Part shown: one piece after another, positions 9,862 through 19,714 of the stretch
How the letters are laid out: the number at the start of each line of letters is the position of its first letter
Numbering within the stretch: the stretch's first letter is position 1
Assembly (NCBI GenBank): GCA_947095585.1
Contig: OX352764.1
Span: forward strand, 69,707,536-69,771,535
Direction: 5' to 3'
DNA from: Nephrocerus scutellatus
Taxonomy: Eukaryota > Arthropoda > Insecta > Diptera > Pipunculidae
DNA: 64,000 bases
Position numbers and translations under genes: made by a program
The notes under the pieces: generated by a model
Databases searched by the model: none
Told to the model about the DNA's origin: nothing
The model's input: the letters and a program-made list of their open reading frames with translations, nothing else

Positions 9862-10045
9862 CTTAAGAAGTGTTGTTATGGTGTCCTGAGAGGGGTGTTG
9901 AGGAGGTTATGAGTTGGTCTTAAGGGCATCTTGTGGTAGTTTTAACAGAGCCTTAAATGGAATCTTGATGGGGATTCGAGGCGGTTTTGAGGGTGTTATG
10001 AAATGGCCTTAAGGGCCATTGAAGGCAATATTGAGGGGGGTTGCG
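9862..10045 (-). repeat. Satellite, reverse-complement arm (inner part)
   Basis: About 180 bases of GGTCTTGAGGGG-like units, the complement of the 6447-8320 satellite, directly outside the inverted repeat at 9806-9861. It is more diverged than the left arm. Confidence 0.75.
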
Positions 10046-10289
10046 AAACGTGTAGGCGTGGAATGGGGGCGTTCGCTTCAAAACTTTTCATAAAATTGTA
10101 GGCACCACAACTCAAAAGAAAATCACAATTAATTTCGGTACCTTGCTCGCTTCAACTCGATATCCAAAATTTGCCGAGTTGCAGGAAACTTAATTGAAAG
10201 ACAACTGTTCCAATAGGACAACGATGCACAAATTACACAGGTTTACACAAAAGAAGTTTAATGCACAGATAAACTAGATTCTCAACATG

Positions 10290-11090
10290 ATTAGGATAGG
10301 GTAGGTTAGGTTGCGTTGGCAGCTAATGCTCACTTAGATCATTCGCGGTCCTTTGTGTTACCACAGGATCTTATACCTTTACCCTTTTCAGAAGATCCAT
10401 TCAGAACTCTTAATGAATCGGAGTATATCTCACACTTTGCCGTTTTCGAGATCTGATAGGTTATTCATTATCCGCTTACCCAAGTGTTTGTGCCTTCTGT
10501 GCATTAGTGCCGGACGTGAGCAAAGAAGATGCTCTATGGTCTCTTCCTCCTCCTCGTCCATGCAACCTCTGCAGAAGTCATTATATTCGATACCCGTCTC
10601 GCGTCTTTCCCTAGAAGTTCTTAGTTCACGTCCTTGTAGGGAAATAGCGCAGTTGAGCGCTTCAAGTCCAGCTTCGGCCAGACCTGTCTTGAAATATTGC
10701 AAGTGTCGGTGTTTTCCCACCTTACATTTGTTATTGTTTCTGCCTCTTTCCGAAGCTCAAATTTCAGTGTCGCGATAGGACTCCCCACCTCCGCCCTTTC
10801 CGGTAGCAGCTGGAGAGTCGTATCACGTCTAGCTAACTCGTCCGCCCTGCAGTTCCCCTCGACAACCGTGTGGCCCGGGACCCTTATGATCCTTATATTG
10901 AACTGCTCACTCATCTCGTTAAGAGAGGAATGACAGCTCAACGCCACCTTAGATTTTAGTGAGACCGCCTCCAACGATTTTATGGCCGCCTGACTGTCCA
11001 CATAAATGTTAATCTTCTTTGAGGATAATACATTATGCTTCAACCAGCTCATTATCTCTTCAATCGATATCACCTCAGCCTGGTATACGC
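10290..11090 (-). pseudogene. LINE 3' part: RNase H, C-terminal zinc motif and 3' end
   Basis: The frame from 11073 contains an RNase H domain (INIYVDSQAAIKSLEA; RVPGHTVVEGNCRADELARR). An overlapping frame from 10720 carries the C-terminal motif CRGCMDEEEEETIEHLLCSR. One frameshift separates them. The 3' untranslated part ends near 10290 in AACCTAACCT-type pentamers. The RNase H, the untranslated region and the tail all resemble the element at 47184-48964, so this is the same LINE family (LOA/I-like by its RNase H; clade not certain). No RT is present here. Confidence 0.88.
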
Positions 11091-11104
11091 TGCAGCGATC
11101 ACAT

Positions 11105-11410
11105 GATTAATTGGAAGAAGTTTTTTTAGCTGTCTGTTCAGTTTAGATAATGTTGGTTTGTTTTTGTCATGTTCGTATCGTTTTCAAGAATATAATTAAT
11201 AATTATAATAATATTACTTATTTAACTTTAAATGTATTAAAAATAATTATTAATTATTTATTAATGTGCTAAGATTAAAAATAATGATTTGTAATTATTT
11301 ATAAGTGTAATAATAACGATTATAATAACAATAGTAGTAGTAATAATTGATTATTTATAGGTGTACTAATAAGTAAGTTGCGTATTTGTATCTGTGCTTT
11401 CTCAATCCAT
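11105..11410. other. AT-rich spacer, no gene seen
   Basis: Dominated by TAATAA/TTATTA-type low-complexity sequence between the LINE fragment and the outer satellite arm. I see no coding or RNA signal. Confidence 0.7.
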
Positions 11411-11414
11411 TTCT

Positions 11415-12390
11415 GGTCCCGAAAAAAAGGGGTCTTAAAAAAGTTTTTAAGAGCTTTTCAAGGTGTCTTTGGAAGGTCTTTAGGGGTTTTAAGGTGAGTT
11501 TTGCGAGCGCCTTGTGGGATTTTAGGGAGGTTTTAAAGGTGGTATTTTAAGGGTGCTTTGATGGGTCTAGAGGAGGGTCTTAATGTGGTCTTGAGGGGGT
11601 CTTGAGGGGTCTTTAGGTGGTCTTGAGGAGGGTATTAAGGGGGCCTGAAGGTGGTCTTGAGTGGGTCATGAAAGGGTCACAAGAACGTTCTGAGGGAGTC
11701 TTGATGTTGTCTTGAGGGGTGTCGAGGGCACTTTGGGAGGGTCTTAGGGGTTTTAAGGTCTCGTGGGGGTTTTCGGAGGGGCCTGAATGGGATATTAAGG
11801 GGATATTGAAGTGGTCTTGAAAAGGTCTTTAGGGGTTTATTAGCGGGGACTTAAGAGGATTTTGATGGGGTTTTAGTCTTTTGGTAGTCTTTAGGGGGTT
11901 TGCAGATGGTCTTTAGTGTATCCTTAAGACGGTCGTAAGAGGGTTTTGAGGTGGTCTTGAGGGGAATATAGGAGGGATTTTAAAGTGGTCTTTAGGTAGT
12001 CTTGTGGAGGGTCTTGAAGGGTCTTTAGTGGGGTGTTAAGTGGTCTTGAAGGGGTTCTGAAAGGGTCGTGAGAAGAGTCTTGGGAGGTCTTGATGGAGTC
12101 TTTAGGTGGTCTTGAGGGAGTCTCGAGGGGATTTTGTGAGGATTTTTAATGGGGTCTTAAAGTTGTCTTGAGAGGATCTTGAGGAGATCTCGAGGCGATT
12201 TTGAGAGGTAGATAGAGGTAGAATCGTTAGTAGATTCTTGGGGGGGTCTTAAGAAGGTTTTTTGGGGGTATTAAGGTGGTCTTTAGAGGATCTTGAGGGG
12301 ATTTTGAGAGGGACTTTAGTGGACTCTTGAGGGGATTTTAATAGGGTCGCAAGTGGAGTTTTAAAGGGGTCTTTAGGTGGTTTGAACCGG
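11415..12390 (-). repeat. Satellite, reverse-complement arm (outer part)
   Basis: About 970 bases of GGTCTTGAGGGG-like units of 11-12 bases, the same satellite as 6447-8320 in opposite orientation. Its right end cuts straight into a LINE reverse transcriptase at about 12390, so a fused open frame (12533-12249) joins RT residues to satellite-encoded residues. Confidence 0.9.
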
Positions 12391-12600
12391 GTTAGAAAAC
12401 CTAAATATTTTGCAGCATTTTTGGCAACGGTGAACATGTGGTCATTCCAACGAAGCTTGTCGTTAACGCACATACCGAGAAGTGCGAGTTTTTCAGCTTC
12501 CTCGATGCAAGTACTATTCATGGATAATGGCAATGGGTTTAAGATTCGATTGGACGACAGGATACAGAATTGGGTTTTAAAGGCGTTAAGTTCTTATCGA
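12390..12600 (-). pseudogene. Jockey/CR1-like LINE RT C-terminal fragment
   Basis: Reads MNSTCIEEAEKLALLGMCV, then KLRWNDHMFTVAKNAAKYLG, the palm/thumb region of the LINE family seen at 54575-56430 and 40765-41590. It is broken at 12390 by the satellite arm. Confidence 0.85.
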
Positions 12601-12699
12601 TTGTTTTCTTCCCATTTTATTATGCTATCAGAAGTTAAAATCCTTAACATACGTAGTTGTTGGAACGGCAGTAAATCGCGAATCCGCGTCGGGGGAAAA

Positions 12700-13330
12700 A
12701 TGAAGGCATTAAGTTGCAAGTTAATCTGCGTTAAATACTCAAAGTGATCGGTTTACTCATATACCTGTGTTTTACTGTGTTTCGTTCTCGATAGGCTCCA
12801 TAGCGGCAAAGGGAACTGGACGGCTGTTGCGGAAATTTTGGTTGGCACCAGGTTTGAGCGTCAGCGATACCTTTTGGGTGCAAAGGCCGAGCAAATCGAT
12901 CAAAAGAGCTGGTAATTAGGTCTTCAGCTCACTTGGAAACTACTGTAAAGCATCGAGTAGGATGTTGTTGCAGACGCTGGTGATGGGAACGTTCCACAGG
13001 TCAAGAGCTTGCATCCAATCGGAGCTGAAAGCGTTCAAGCTTGAATTTGCGACGTAGAATGGCGATTTATTCTCGTCCGTGGAGCTTCAAGCGTACAGTA
13101 CACTTTGACGAGCATCGACACCTGAAGCGCTGATTGCTTGCTCTTCGCATGGGGTCAATGGTGGTTTACTAATCTTTTGCCAGTGTGTCTATGAGATGAT
13201 TGTCCAGTCAGAACCTGAATCTAGTTGCAGGCAAAGCTTGTGATCATCGATGGCTAGTTCAAGAAATTTGCTGTTAGGCTGCCAGACTATGTCGACGTTC
13301 TGATCTGCATCACTTCGCTTTTCGGTGTTG
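12700..13330 (-). pseudogene. Gypsy Pol fragment: protease to RT start
   Basis: On the minus strand a protease-like segment with LQLDSGSDWTIIS (near 13210) is followed by SDWMQALDLWNVPITSVC (near 13000) and KPGANQNFRNSRPVPFA (near 12830), the usual order just before Ty3/Gypsy reverse transcriptase. Several in-frame stops interrupt it and the RT core is missing. Confidence 0.75.
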
Positions 13331-13359
13331 AGTTGGAGTATTGCATTTCAAACATTTTG

Positions 13360-14230
13360 ACTTTTGTTTTACGAGTATGATTAGTTTTCATTTTTCATTG
13401 AGTTTAATTCGCTACACATAATATTTAATGCTGTAATGCAGAGACGGAAAAAATTTGATGGAAATGAATTCGGAACCTCTTTCATTGTAAAGGAGCAGAG
13501 ACCCTTTATTTTTCGCGAGAATTTGTACTAAGTACGAAATTTTGACAAGACAAAGACAAAAGAACGGAAAGACGACAAACTTCATAGTGAAATGAAATTA
13601 TAATAAAATTCAATTTATTTAGTGAAAAAATAAATACTACATAATTGACAAAAACACATTTTAGTCATTAGGTTATTCAAACAATATTAATAATAAGCGT
13701 TATTAAATGCGATTTATTAATTAATTACGTTTGTATTGCAGCAAAGTTAAAATTTAAAATTTAGACATATTACGAGACTAGTTTGGTACAAAAACTATAC
13801 GCCTAAATTGTATGTAGGTCTGCCCACGATGGTAGTAACTTTGTCGTTGGCGTGGGGGCTTAAGTTGCAAAGAATCATCCTATCCTGTAAGCTCAGGGTT
13901 GATGACTACGGAACTTAGAACTGCCGCCCCTAATCCAGTGGTTTCAAGCGACCTGTGTCCAATGGACTGGTTGCTGGCCGGGAGTAACCGTATTATCTCA
14001 CTACTAGTGGGATTTTTTACAGATAATTTTAAAAATAAAAAAATATTTAAGATTGCGCAAAGTTTTCCTGCGTCCACAGGGGTGGTTAAAACTCGACCAG
14101 GGTGCCAACCCGAAACGATTCCCTCTGCCAGTGGCAGCAATTGCTGTCTCTGCCAAAAGGGGAACAGAAGGAAGGCGGATTCCCAAGGGGAAAGAGTAGA
14201 CCCTCAGGTCTATCACCGTCGTTAAAGGTG
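13360..14230. other. Unassigned spacer
   Basis: 13360-13870 is AT-rich with no gene seen. 13880-14230 is less AT-rich and has overlapping open frames on both strands (for example plus 13899-14225), none of which I recognise. It could be the 5' part of the LINE debris that follows. Confidence 0.4.
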
Positions 14231-14720
14231 GAGAGTTTAGCGAAGGGGTGCACTGGCCAGTTGACCACTGCCGACGGCACAGCAACAGTGTGTTGCCAAC
14301 ACACACAATGAGAAGTGTGGGAGTACCGTTTCTAATAAGTGTTTTGTTGACAGAGAACCTAGATGTATATAATTTAGGCAGGATACCCACGTTTGCAACT
14401 AAGGTGAGGAAAGAAGTACTTGAAATTACATCGGAACTCCGGAAGTGAGTCGAGTACTCAAGAGGTGGTCTCCTCCCCTCAGATTATAGAATAATCCTAT
14501 TTGAATTGTGAAGGCTTACAGAGGAGGTAAAAATGATTAGAAATCCTAGAAGGAGGTAATCAAAACCAATTTGAAATGCAATTTTAAAAATATTTTTGTT
14601 CAAAGAGTGGGCAAATGCCCGCACGAGCTAGAATCTGCAGTTACAGCAATAAATACTGCAATCTCCAATGCATATGATTCGAGTTTCCCAGTAAGCTCTT
14701 CCAAAGTTATCAATGAAGTT
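14230..14720 (+). pseudogene. LINE endonuclease fragment and linker
   Basis: Degenerate plus-strand sequence read across frames: LTENLDVYNLGRIPTFATK near 14345-14400 matches the 'N-R-G-x-x-P-T-F' region of LINE APE-type endonucleases; LLPSDYRIILFEL near 14470 corresponds to the 'SDH' catalytic region with H replaced by Y; MIRNPRRR and then ELESAVTAINTAISNAYDSS (to about 14690) correspond to the endonuclease-RT linker. At least three frameshifts or stops. No RT is recognisable after it. Confidence 0.7.
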
Positions 14721-15090
14721 CCATAGTGGAACTGTCAGCACTTCGAAGGAGGATAAAGAAATTTTTCAAAACTGCTTAGAGGATCCTAGACTGGTCAATC
14801 TAGGACCTATCATTATCAAAAGCACTACTTTAAAATATTCCAGTGAGATTAAATATATTAGCAAAAGATTCGCTGATGACAATATTGGCAATGCATATTG
14901 CTTTGGTAAAGCTAAGCGGGTTTTACTTAATATCTCAAAGCAACAGCTGTTGGTATTACCGCCTTACGGTGAGCACCATAACTATAAATGGCTTAAGTTT
15001 CTTAATCCTAACATTTTTTGGATTTACTATCGGCTTTATGCTTATGCGATTATTGTTGTAAGCCAAGCTGGCTTTGCCAAAGAAATATAG
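14713..15090 (+). pseudogene. Unrecognised 125-codon frame, possible LINE continuation
   Basis: The open frame directly follows the LINE linker on the same strand. A stretch with ISKRFADDNIGNAYCFGKAK and a later hydrophobic segment loosely recall the region after the RT palm in LINEs, where a helix-rich segment precedes a hydrophobic 'R-P-I-x-x-Y' motif. I cannot show homology. It may be a chance frame. Confidence 0.25.
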
Positions 15091-15094
15091 CAAT

Positions 15095-15815
15095 TGTGTT
15101 GGTGTTACTTTAAATTGAAGAATAAATTAAAATTTTTATTTGAAGTGAATATCAAGATCGTTTGATGTGCTTTGTTTATATAAAAGTTTTCAAAAATATG
15201 AAATATCGTTAATCTTTTATTAATTTTCCTTTATTTTTAAAGATTAAATCAAATTAGTACGAGCACATTATTCAATGAATTATTTTAGTGATAATCTAAA
15301 AAATCAGAGAAAACCCAACAGCTGTGTAAATTTTCAGGAAAACATTTTCATTCTTATGACAAAAATTTAAATAATGATCCGATAATCATTATCTTTGATT
15401 TGTGCCAAAATAGACTATATAATGGGCGTGGTTTTTCATTTTATGTTGGAGAAATCGAAGAGAACAGGGATTTCCGAGTTCCTAGATATTTGATAAATCC
15501 GATAATTATTTTCTAGGAACAGATCTGACATATCAAACAAATTATCTGCTGTGTTTTTCTTTTTACCAGAGAAAAGTTTTGCTTCTCACCTAAATGCTTC
15601 ATAGTAATTGACATGTCTCACGTTTAAAGAAACAAAAAACTACAGATGTCAAAAAAATTTCTGTATATTTATTCCGAGTAATTGTATTACGTATTATTAT
15701 TAGTATTGTTAGCAACACTCTAGGATATATTATTATTGAAACTTGCCAAACACTAATAAAAGTTTTTGTCCGCAATCTTCACGAAATTTTTTTAGAATGA
15801 ATAATAGTGAAAAGC
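15095..15815. other. AT-rich spacer, no gene seen
   Basis: Low-complexity AT-rich sequence between the LINE debris and the securin-like gene. No open frame of note, RNA gene or repeat family recognised. Confidence 0.6.
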
Positions 15816-15821
15816 CCAGAC

Positions 15822-15947
15822 AATGAACATGTTCGCTCAACACGATTAAAAAATTATTTTTTTTTTCAAGAATCATGTTCATGAAACTCTTGGACTGTAT
15901 TCAAAATTTTACTACGAAAACAACATGTTGCGGCGAACATGTTCATC
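15822..15947. repeat. Inverted repeat with GAACATGTTC palindromes upstream of the securin-like gene
   Basis: ATGAACATGTTCGC at 15823 and its near-complement GCGAACATGTTCAT ending 15946 form arms about 90 bases apart. Each contains the perfect palindrome GAACATGTTC (15825-15834 and 15935-15944); CAACATGTTG (15921-15930) is a further 10-bp palindrome. The pair lies 235-355 bases upstream of the ATG at 16179. It could be a small MITE or a regulatory site; GAACATGTTC fits the RRRCWWGYYY half-site pattern known for p53-family factors, which is a pattern match only. Confidence 0.6.
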
Positions 15948-16178
15948 ATCTACATTAATTAGTAAAAAAAATTATTTTTGATCTCTTTCTATTTTCTGTT
16001 GTTCATTCTGTTTTAAATGTTTGTAAATTAAAATTCAATTAAAACAGTTTATACTAATTTGGCGCTAATTTTCAGCAATTGAGCAACCGGCAAACAAATA
16101 TTTTAACAGTCTCTATCTCGCTGTTTGTTGGTGTGAATATTTCAAAAAGATTTATTTATTTATTTATTTTCGTTAAAA

Positions 16179-16959
16179 ATGTCTGCCATTTGGTCGAATA
16201 ACTTTTTAATGAACGATGAAAATAATGTACATGGTTAGCAAAAAGCATTTAATATTATTGAATTGTGATTGATGAAATTATCTTCCAGCAATTAGTAAAA
16301 AACAACTTCCTGAAAGAAAACTCACAGCTAAGAAACAAGCATTTGGAGAACTCAAAAATGTTATGCACAATAAAGATAGCGTCACACCATTCAAAGGTTC
16401 CTTTGCTAACAGTTCCAAGTCGTCTTTAAACAACGACTTTCAAAAGCAGCATATTGAAAAAAACGCTAAACACAATTTTGAGCCTCAACCGAAGTTTGAA
16501 AGGAAAACACAGCAAAAGAATCATCAAACAGTTGATAAGCCGAGTGTCAAACATTTTGAGGATTTCGGAGAAGATTGGGACATTCCCAGGAAATCCTGTA
16601 GTACGAGCTGTTCTAAAGGTAAGTGTGAATTTGTTATTTAATATAGCTATATTGTAGTTTGATTTAATTTGATAAACAAAGATTTAGAAGAAATCTGGTC
16701 TGAGATGAATATGCTTGATTCGAATTTTTTTGAAAAATTCGCAAATGGTGGCGATCGCGATGATTACTATGATAGTGATTATGACATAGACGAGTCCGCC
16801 GAGGCAAACCAAATTTTAGAGCAGTTGCGCCTGGCCGATGATCTTGAAAATACTTATACAACTCCAACCTCGAATGATGCTCAGTATTGGGGATTTTTTC
16901 CTGAAAACGAAAATGTTGACTTTAATGTACAATTACCAATGGATTTATTTGATCTTTAA
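16179..16959 (+). CDS. Securin-like protein (candidate pimples homolog), three exons
   Basis: Exons 16179-16233, 16289-16618 and 16682-16959 join in frame to 220 residues. Introns of 55 and 63 bases have GT-AG ends (GTTAGC...CAG; GTAAGT...AAG), and both splice in phase 1. The N-terminus has NDENN where securins carry a KEN box, then KKQAFGELKNVMHN, which resembles a degenerate destruction box. The first half is basic, lysine/asparagine-rich and disordered-looking. The last third is acidic (DRDDYYDSDYDIDESAE) and ends in hydrophobic-acidic VQLPMDLFDL. Securins inhibit separase until APC/C-driven degradation at anaphase; size and basic-to-acidic layout fit fly Pimples. Family assignment is inference from layout and motifs, as these proteins diverge fast. 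The exon structure itself is well supported. A possible polyadenylation AATAAA is near 17252. Confidence 0.7.
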
Positions 16960-17328
16960 ATCGTGAAGTTAATTGTAAGATACGTCTGCATTGTCTATTT
17001 TTGTTGCTTGTTAAAAAATATTTTTTAATTCAATATAAATAATACTTTGTAATATTCAAGATTTATATTTTTTTAAGTATTGTATTATTTATTTATTTTC
17101 AAGTTTAAAGTTAACGTTTGAATTTTATTTTTATCTTGTCTGCATTCGCATTGCATTTAAAAGTTTTTGTTTATTGAAATCTGACTGATGCGGATGATCA
17201 ATATGTGTATATGCAAGTATAAGTCTTGTTAAAAATCCACTTATAAGTAAAAATAAATAAATAGAAAAACTTTTTTTATTGCTTTAATTCAGTATATTTA
17301 TTATTTACAATATTGTGTTGCCTTATTA

Positions 17329-17784
17329 TTAATTAAAAGCTTTTATTATAACTTGTCCGTTTACTACAAATCTTGTTACTCGATTTTCATCAACTTCCTA
17401 TTGTCCCGTTGAGTTGGAATTTTTAACAAATTTGAAGTCGCGGTGACAGTACAAAGGTTATACTACCAATGAACTGTTCCGATGATGGAGTCGGAATGTG
17501 GAAGCTTCACAAATTTGTCTGAAAATCGTTTCGTTTCGTTCAGGTGTGTCGGTTAAATCTTGCAAGTCTATTATGACCCACTTCTCATCATCTAATCAAA
17601 AAGTAATTTCACATACATGTGCAGTCCTGATGACAATACAATGATATAGTACCATTGAGCTGGTCTGATGTTGGGCCTGTGCAATGTGCGTGTACAATCC
17701 TTGACAGCTCGGAACAACAACGAGTAGACAGATAATTATGGACAATTCAGACAAAACAGAGTAGAATAAATGGAAGTTGACCAT
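17329..17784 (-). pseudogene. Secreted-protein-like frame with three in-frame stops
   Basis: A single minus-strand frame of 151 codons plus stop runs from ATG 17784 to TAA 17329 without any indel but with TGA at 17598, TAA at 17460 and TAG at 17400. The N-terminus has a hydrophobic stretch, LSIIICLLVVVPSCQG, typical of a signal peptide. Later segments such as KWVIIDLQDLTDTPERNE and ENRVTRFVVNGQ look like real protein. Five cysteines are spread over it. It converges on the securin-like gene. I do not recognise the family. A young unitary pseudogene (three substitutions) is the simplest reading; stop-codon readthrough or sequence error are alternatives. Confidence 0.55.
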
Positions 17785-17835
17785 ATTCAGTCAGAAAATA
17801 GCGAACACTTTTAGGATGCCTCGTGCGCAACTACA

Positions 17836-17960
17836 CCTTTTCCAATTGTAATTCAGATAGCGTCAATTGTAATTCAGAAAGAGTGCTCGGATAGATAAAG
17901 TCAATTGTAAATCAGAATTTTAAACTCTAATTCAGAAAGTATTACAATTGGTAATTCAAA
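17836..17960. repeat. Short reiterated CAATTGTAATTCAG motif
   Basis: CAATTGTAATTCAG or close variants occur at about 17843, 17863 and 17901, with partial versions (CTCTAATTCAG, TACAATTGGTAATTC) to 17960. The spacing is irregular. Function unknown. Confidence 0.6.
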
Positions 17961-17964
17961 TTTG

Positions 17965-18470
17965 TCTATTCATTTGGGGACCTGATACTGTTTTTAATTT
18001 CGAAAGGCACATCGCGTTTAATAAACTATCAATATTGTTATTGTTTTTTTTTCGTTAAACCTCGTTTGTATGTCAGTGAAGAAGCCTCTATTCTTAAAAA
18101 TTGTTTATATCATAACTTTCCGTCTGAGCCGGCTTAGAAATGTTATTCACCTTTTGATGATTTTGATGTATTCGGGTTTGTAGGACTCCTTTTTGTGCCT
18201 GATTTTGATTTTGACAGTAAGAACTATTTCCAGTTATAATCATCTAAATTTAAATGGGTTTTGTACTCAGGTAGTACCTGCCCTGCTTGTCCGTTGATTT
18301 GTTCTTAATATTAAAAGAGCCTAAGTTTAAAGAGTAAATGTCCATGTAGAGGGCTAGTCGTCTTCATGAATTATCACCTTTGAATTCAGATCAATTTCTT
18401 ACCGCCTCTAAGGAGGTTGGAAATTAATTAGCTAGATTTACTTCCTCAGAAACTTATATTTCAAAATTTT
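17965..18470. other. Spacer, no gene seen
   Basis: AT-rich sequence without a recognisable frame, RNA gene or repeat family. Confidence 0.5.
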
Positions 18471-18473
18471 CTA

Positions 18474-19640
18474 TATTAACTTTGCGTGCCCGTGAGTTTG
18501 TGGCTGGTTGGCGGACCAAATCTTGTGACCAATTTTTATCGAAATGTAGTTAACCTTAATGGTAGGAAATCTTACGTCGAATTTCGGAACAACAAATCGC
18601 AATACAGTAAAGTTAAGCAAGGAGGGGGTCCTCTCACCAACTCTCTTCAACCACTACATGACAAAATTCCCCGCCCCATCTACAGGGGTCAAATTGATAT
18701 CTGAGGGCTTTCAGGGAAGGGGTGTCTGGAACCCCAAATGCAATGCGGGCTATGCTGCATTTAAGCCAAGACTTTATTATTTTTAAAGCGCTTTGAGCAT
18801 TTTTTCTTCCACGATCTTATAACTTACTCTAGTCCATACACTAATTCCTGTTGTCTTCGCCGTCTTGTGTACAGATGTCAGCGGATTATTGAGAGAATGG
18901 ATGCATGGTGTCTATTTTCGTCGTCGTTCTATAAAAATTTGGAAGTATTCGGACCTCAGGGTCAAGAAGCTCTCATATAAATTTCTTCAAAATTTTTTTA
19001 AAATCAATCATTTGAAAAAACATTTATGGAGTCACTGTGATATGCTCCAGTTCCTTTTATACAAGTATTGTCTAAAGTTAAAAAAACCGTATGGATCATT
19101 TTGTGGGTTTTTCAGTTGTTAAAAAACCAACCCATGAAAATTAAAATATTTAAAATTTTAATAGAAAGTGTTGTCATCGGAGATACACATATGTTCAAGG
19201 TTTGAATAAAATCGGGCTTTCGGAAGTGGATTTAAAAATGACCACGATATTTGGCGCAAACAAAAATTATCCACGGGCACGCGAAGTTTATATAGATAAT
19301 TTAATAAAAACAACACATAAAAATTAAATTTTTTCATGTAAATTCTCTAATTGAAGATACACATGTGTGCAACTCTGAAGAAAATCGGGTTAGTTTTTAA
19401 AAAAAGTATGTGGGCGCCCCCGACCCTGGGGCCTGATCACTACCAATACCACTACAAAAAGGGTTGTCCATCGGAAGATACACATAAAATTTGAAGAAAA
19501 TAGGGTAAATTTTGTAAAATATTTGTATGGGAGCCCCTCGACCCCGAGGCCAGAGGGTCCCCAAATTTTAATAGAAACTGTCATCGGCTCCAAGGTTAGC
19601 GTGAATCCGAACGGATGCGCTGGGGCACCTCTAAAATTGT
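18474..19640. repeat. Modular repeat family, copy with inverted end motif
   Basis: Begins with ATTAACTTTGCGTGCCCGTG (18475) and has the inverted counterpart CACGGGCACGCGAAGTT at about 19274-19290. Inside and to the right (about 18940-19640) are degenerate units containing 'ATCGGAGATACACATGTGT', 'GAAAATCGGGTTAATTTT' and a GC-rich 'GGGCGCCCCCGACC' stretch. The same modules recur at 29345-30660, 31240-31570, 42425-43260, 51415-51610 and 56695-57535. A LINE RT fragment lies between the first end motif and the units. Confidence 0.75.
18530..18720 (+). pseudogene. LINE RT fragment (R1/LOA/Jockey-like)
   Basis: RKSYVEFRNNKSQYSKVKQG followed in the next frame by GVLSPTLFNHYMTKFPAPST and GVKLIS. This is the RT segment between the finger and the catalytic YADD box; the sequence breaks off where the catalytic box should follow (about 18705). 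One frameshift lies in the GGGGG run near 18625. Confidence 0.85.
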
Positions 19641-19714
19641 GGGGATGTATTGGCACCAAACGTGTGATAAATTCTTCTACAAACTCTCAAGGTCAAGGTC
19701 GCCCAGTAAAAAAA

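Noticed and set aside
12249..12533. Single 94-codon protein
   Set aside because: It joins LINE RT residues to satellite-derived residues; an accidental fusion.
13880..14310. Overlapping frames on both strands as a gene
   Set aside because: No recognisable domain, no start context and no conserved partner; possibly LINE debris.
16669..16959. Independent gene starting at ATG 16669
   Set aside because: The ATG lies in the second intron of the securin-like gene; the frame is its third exon.
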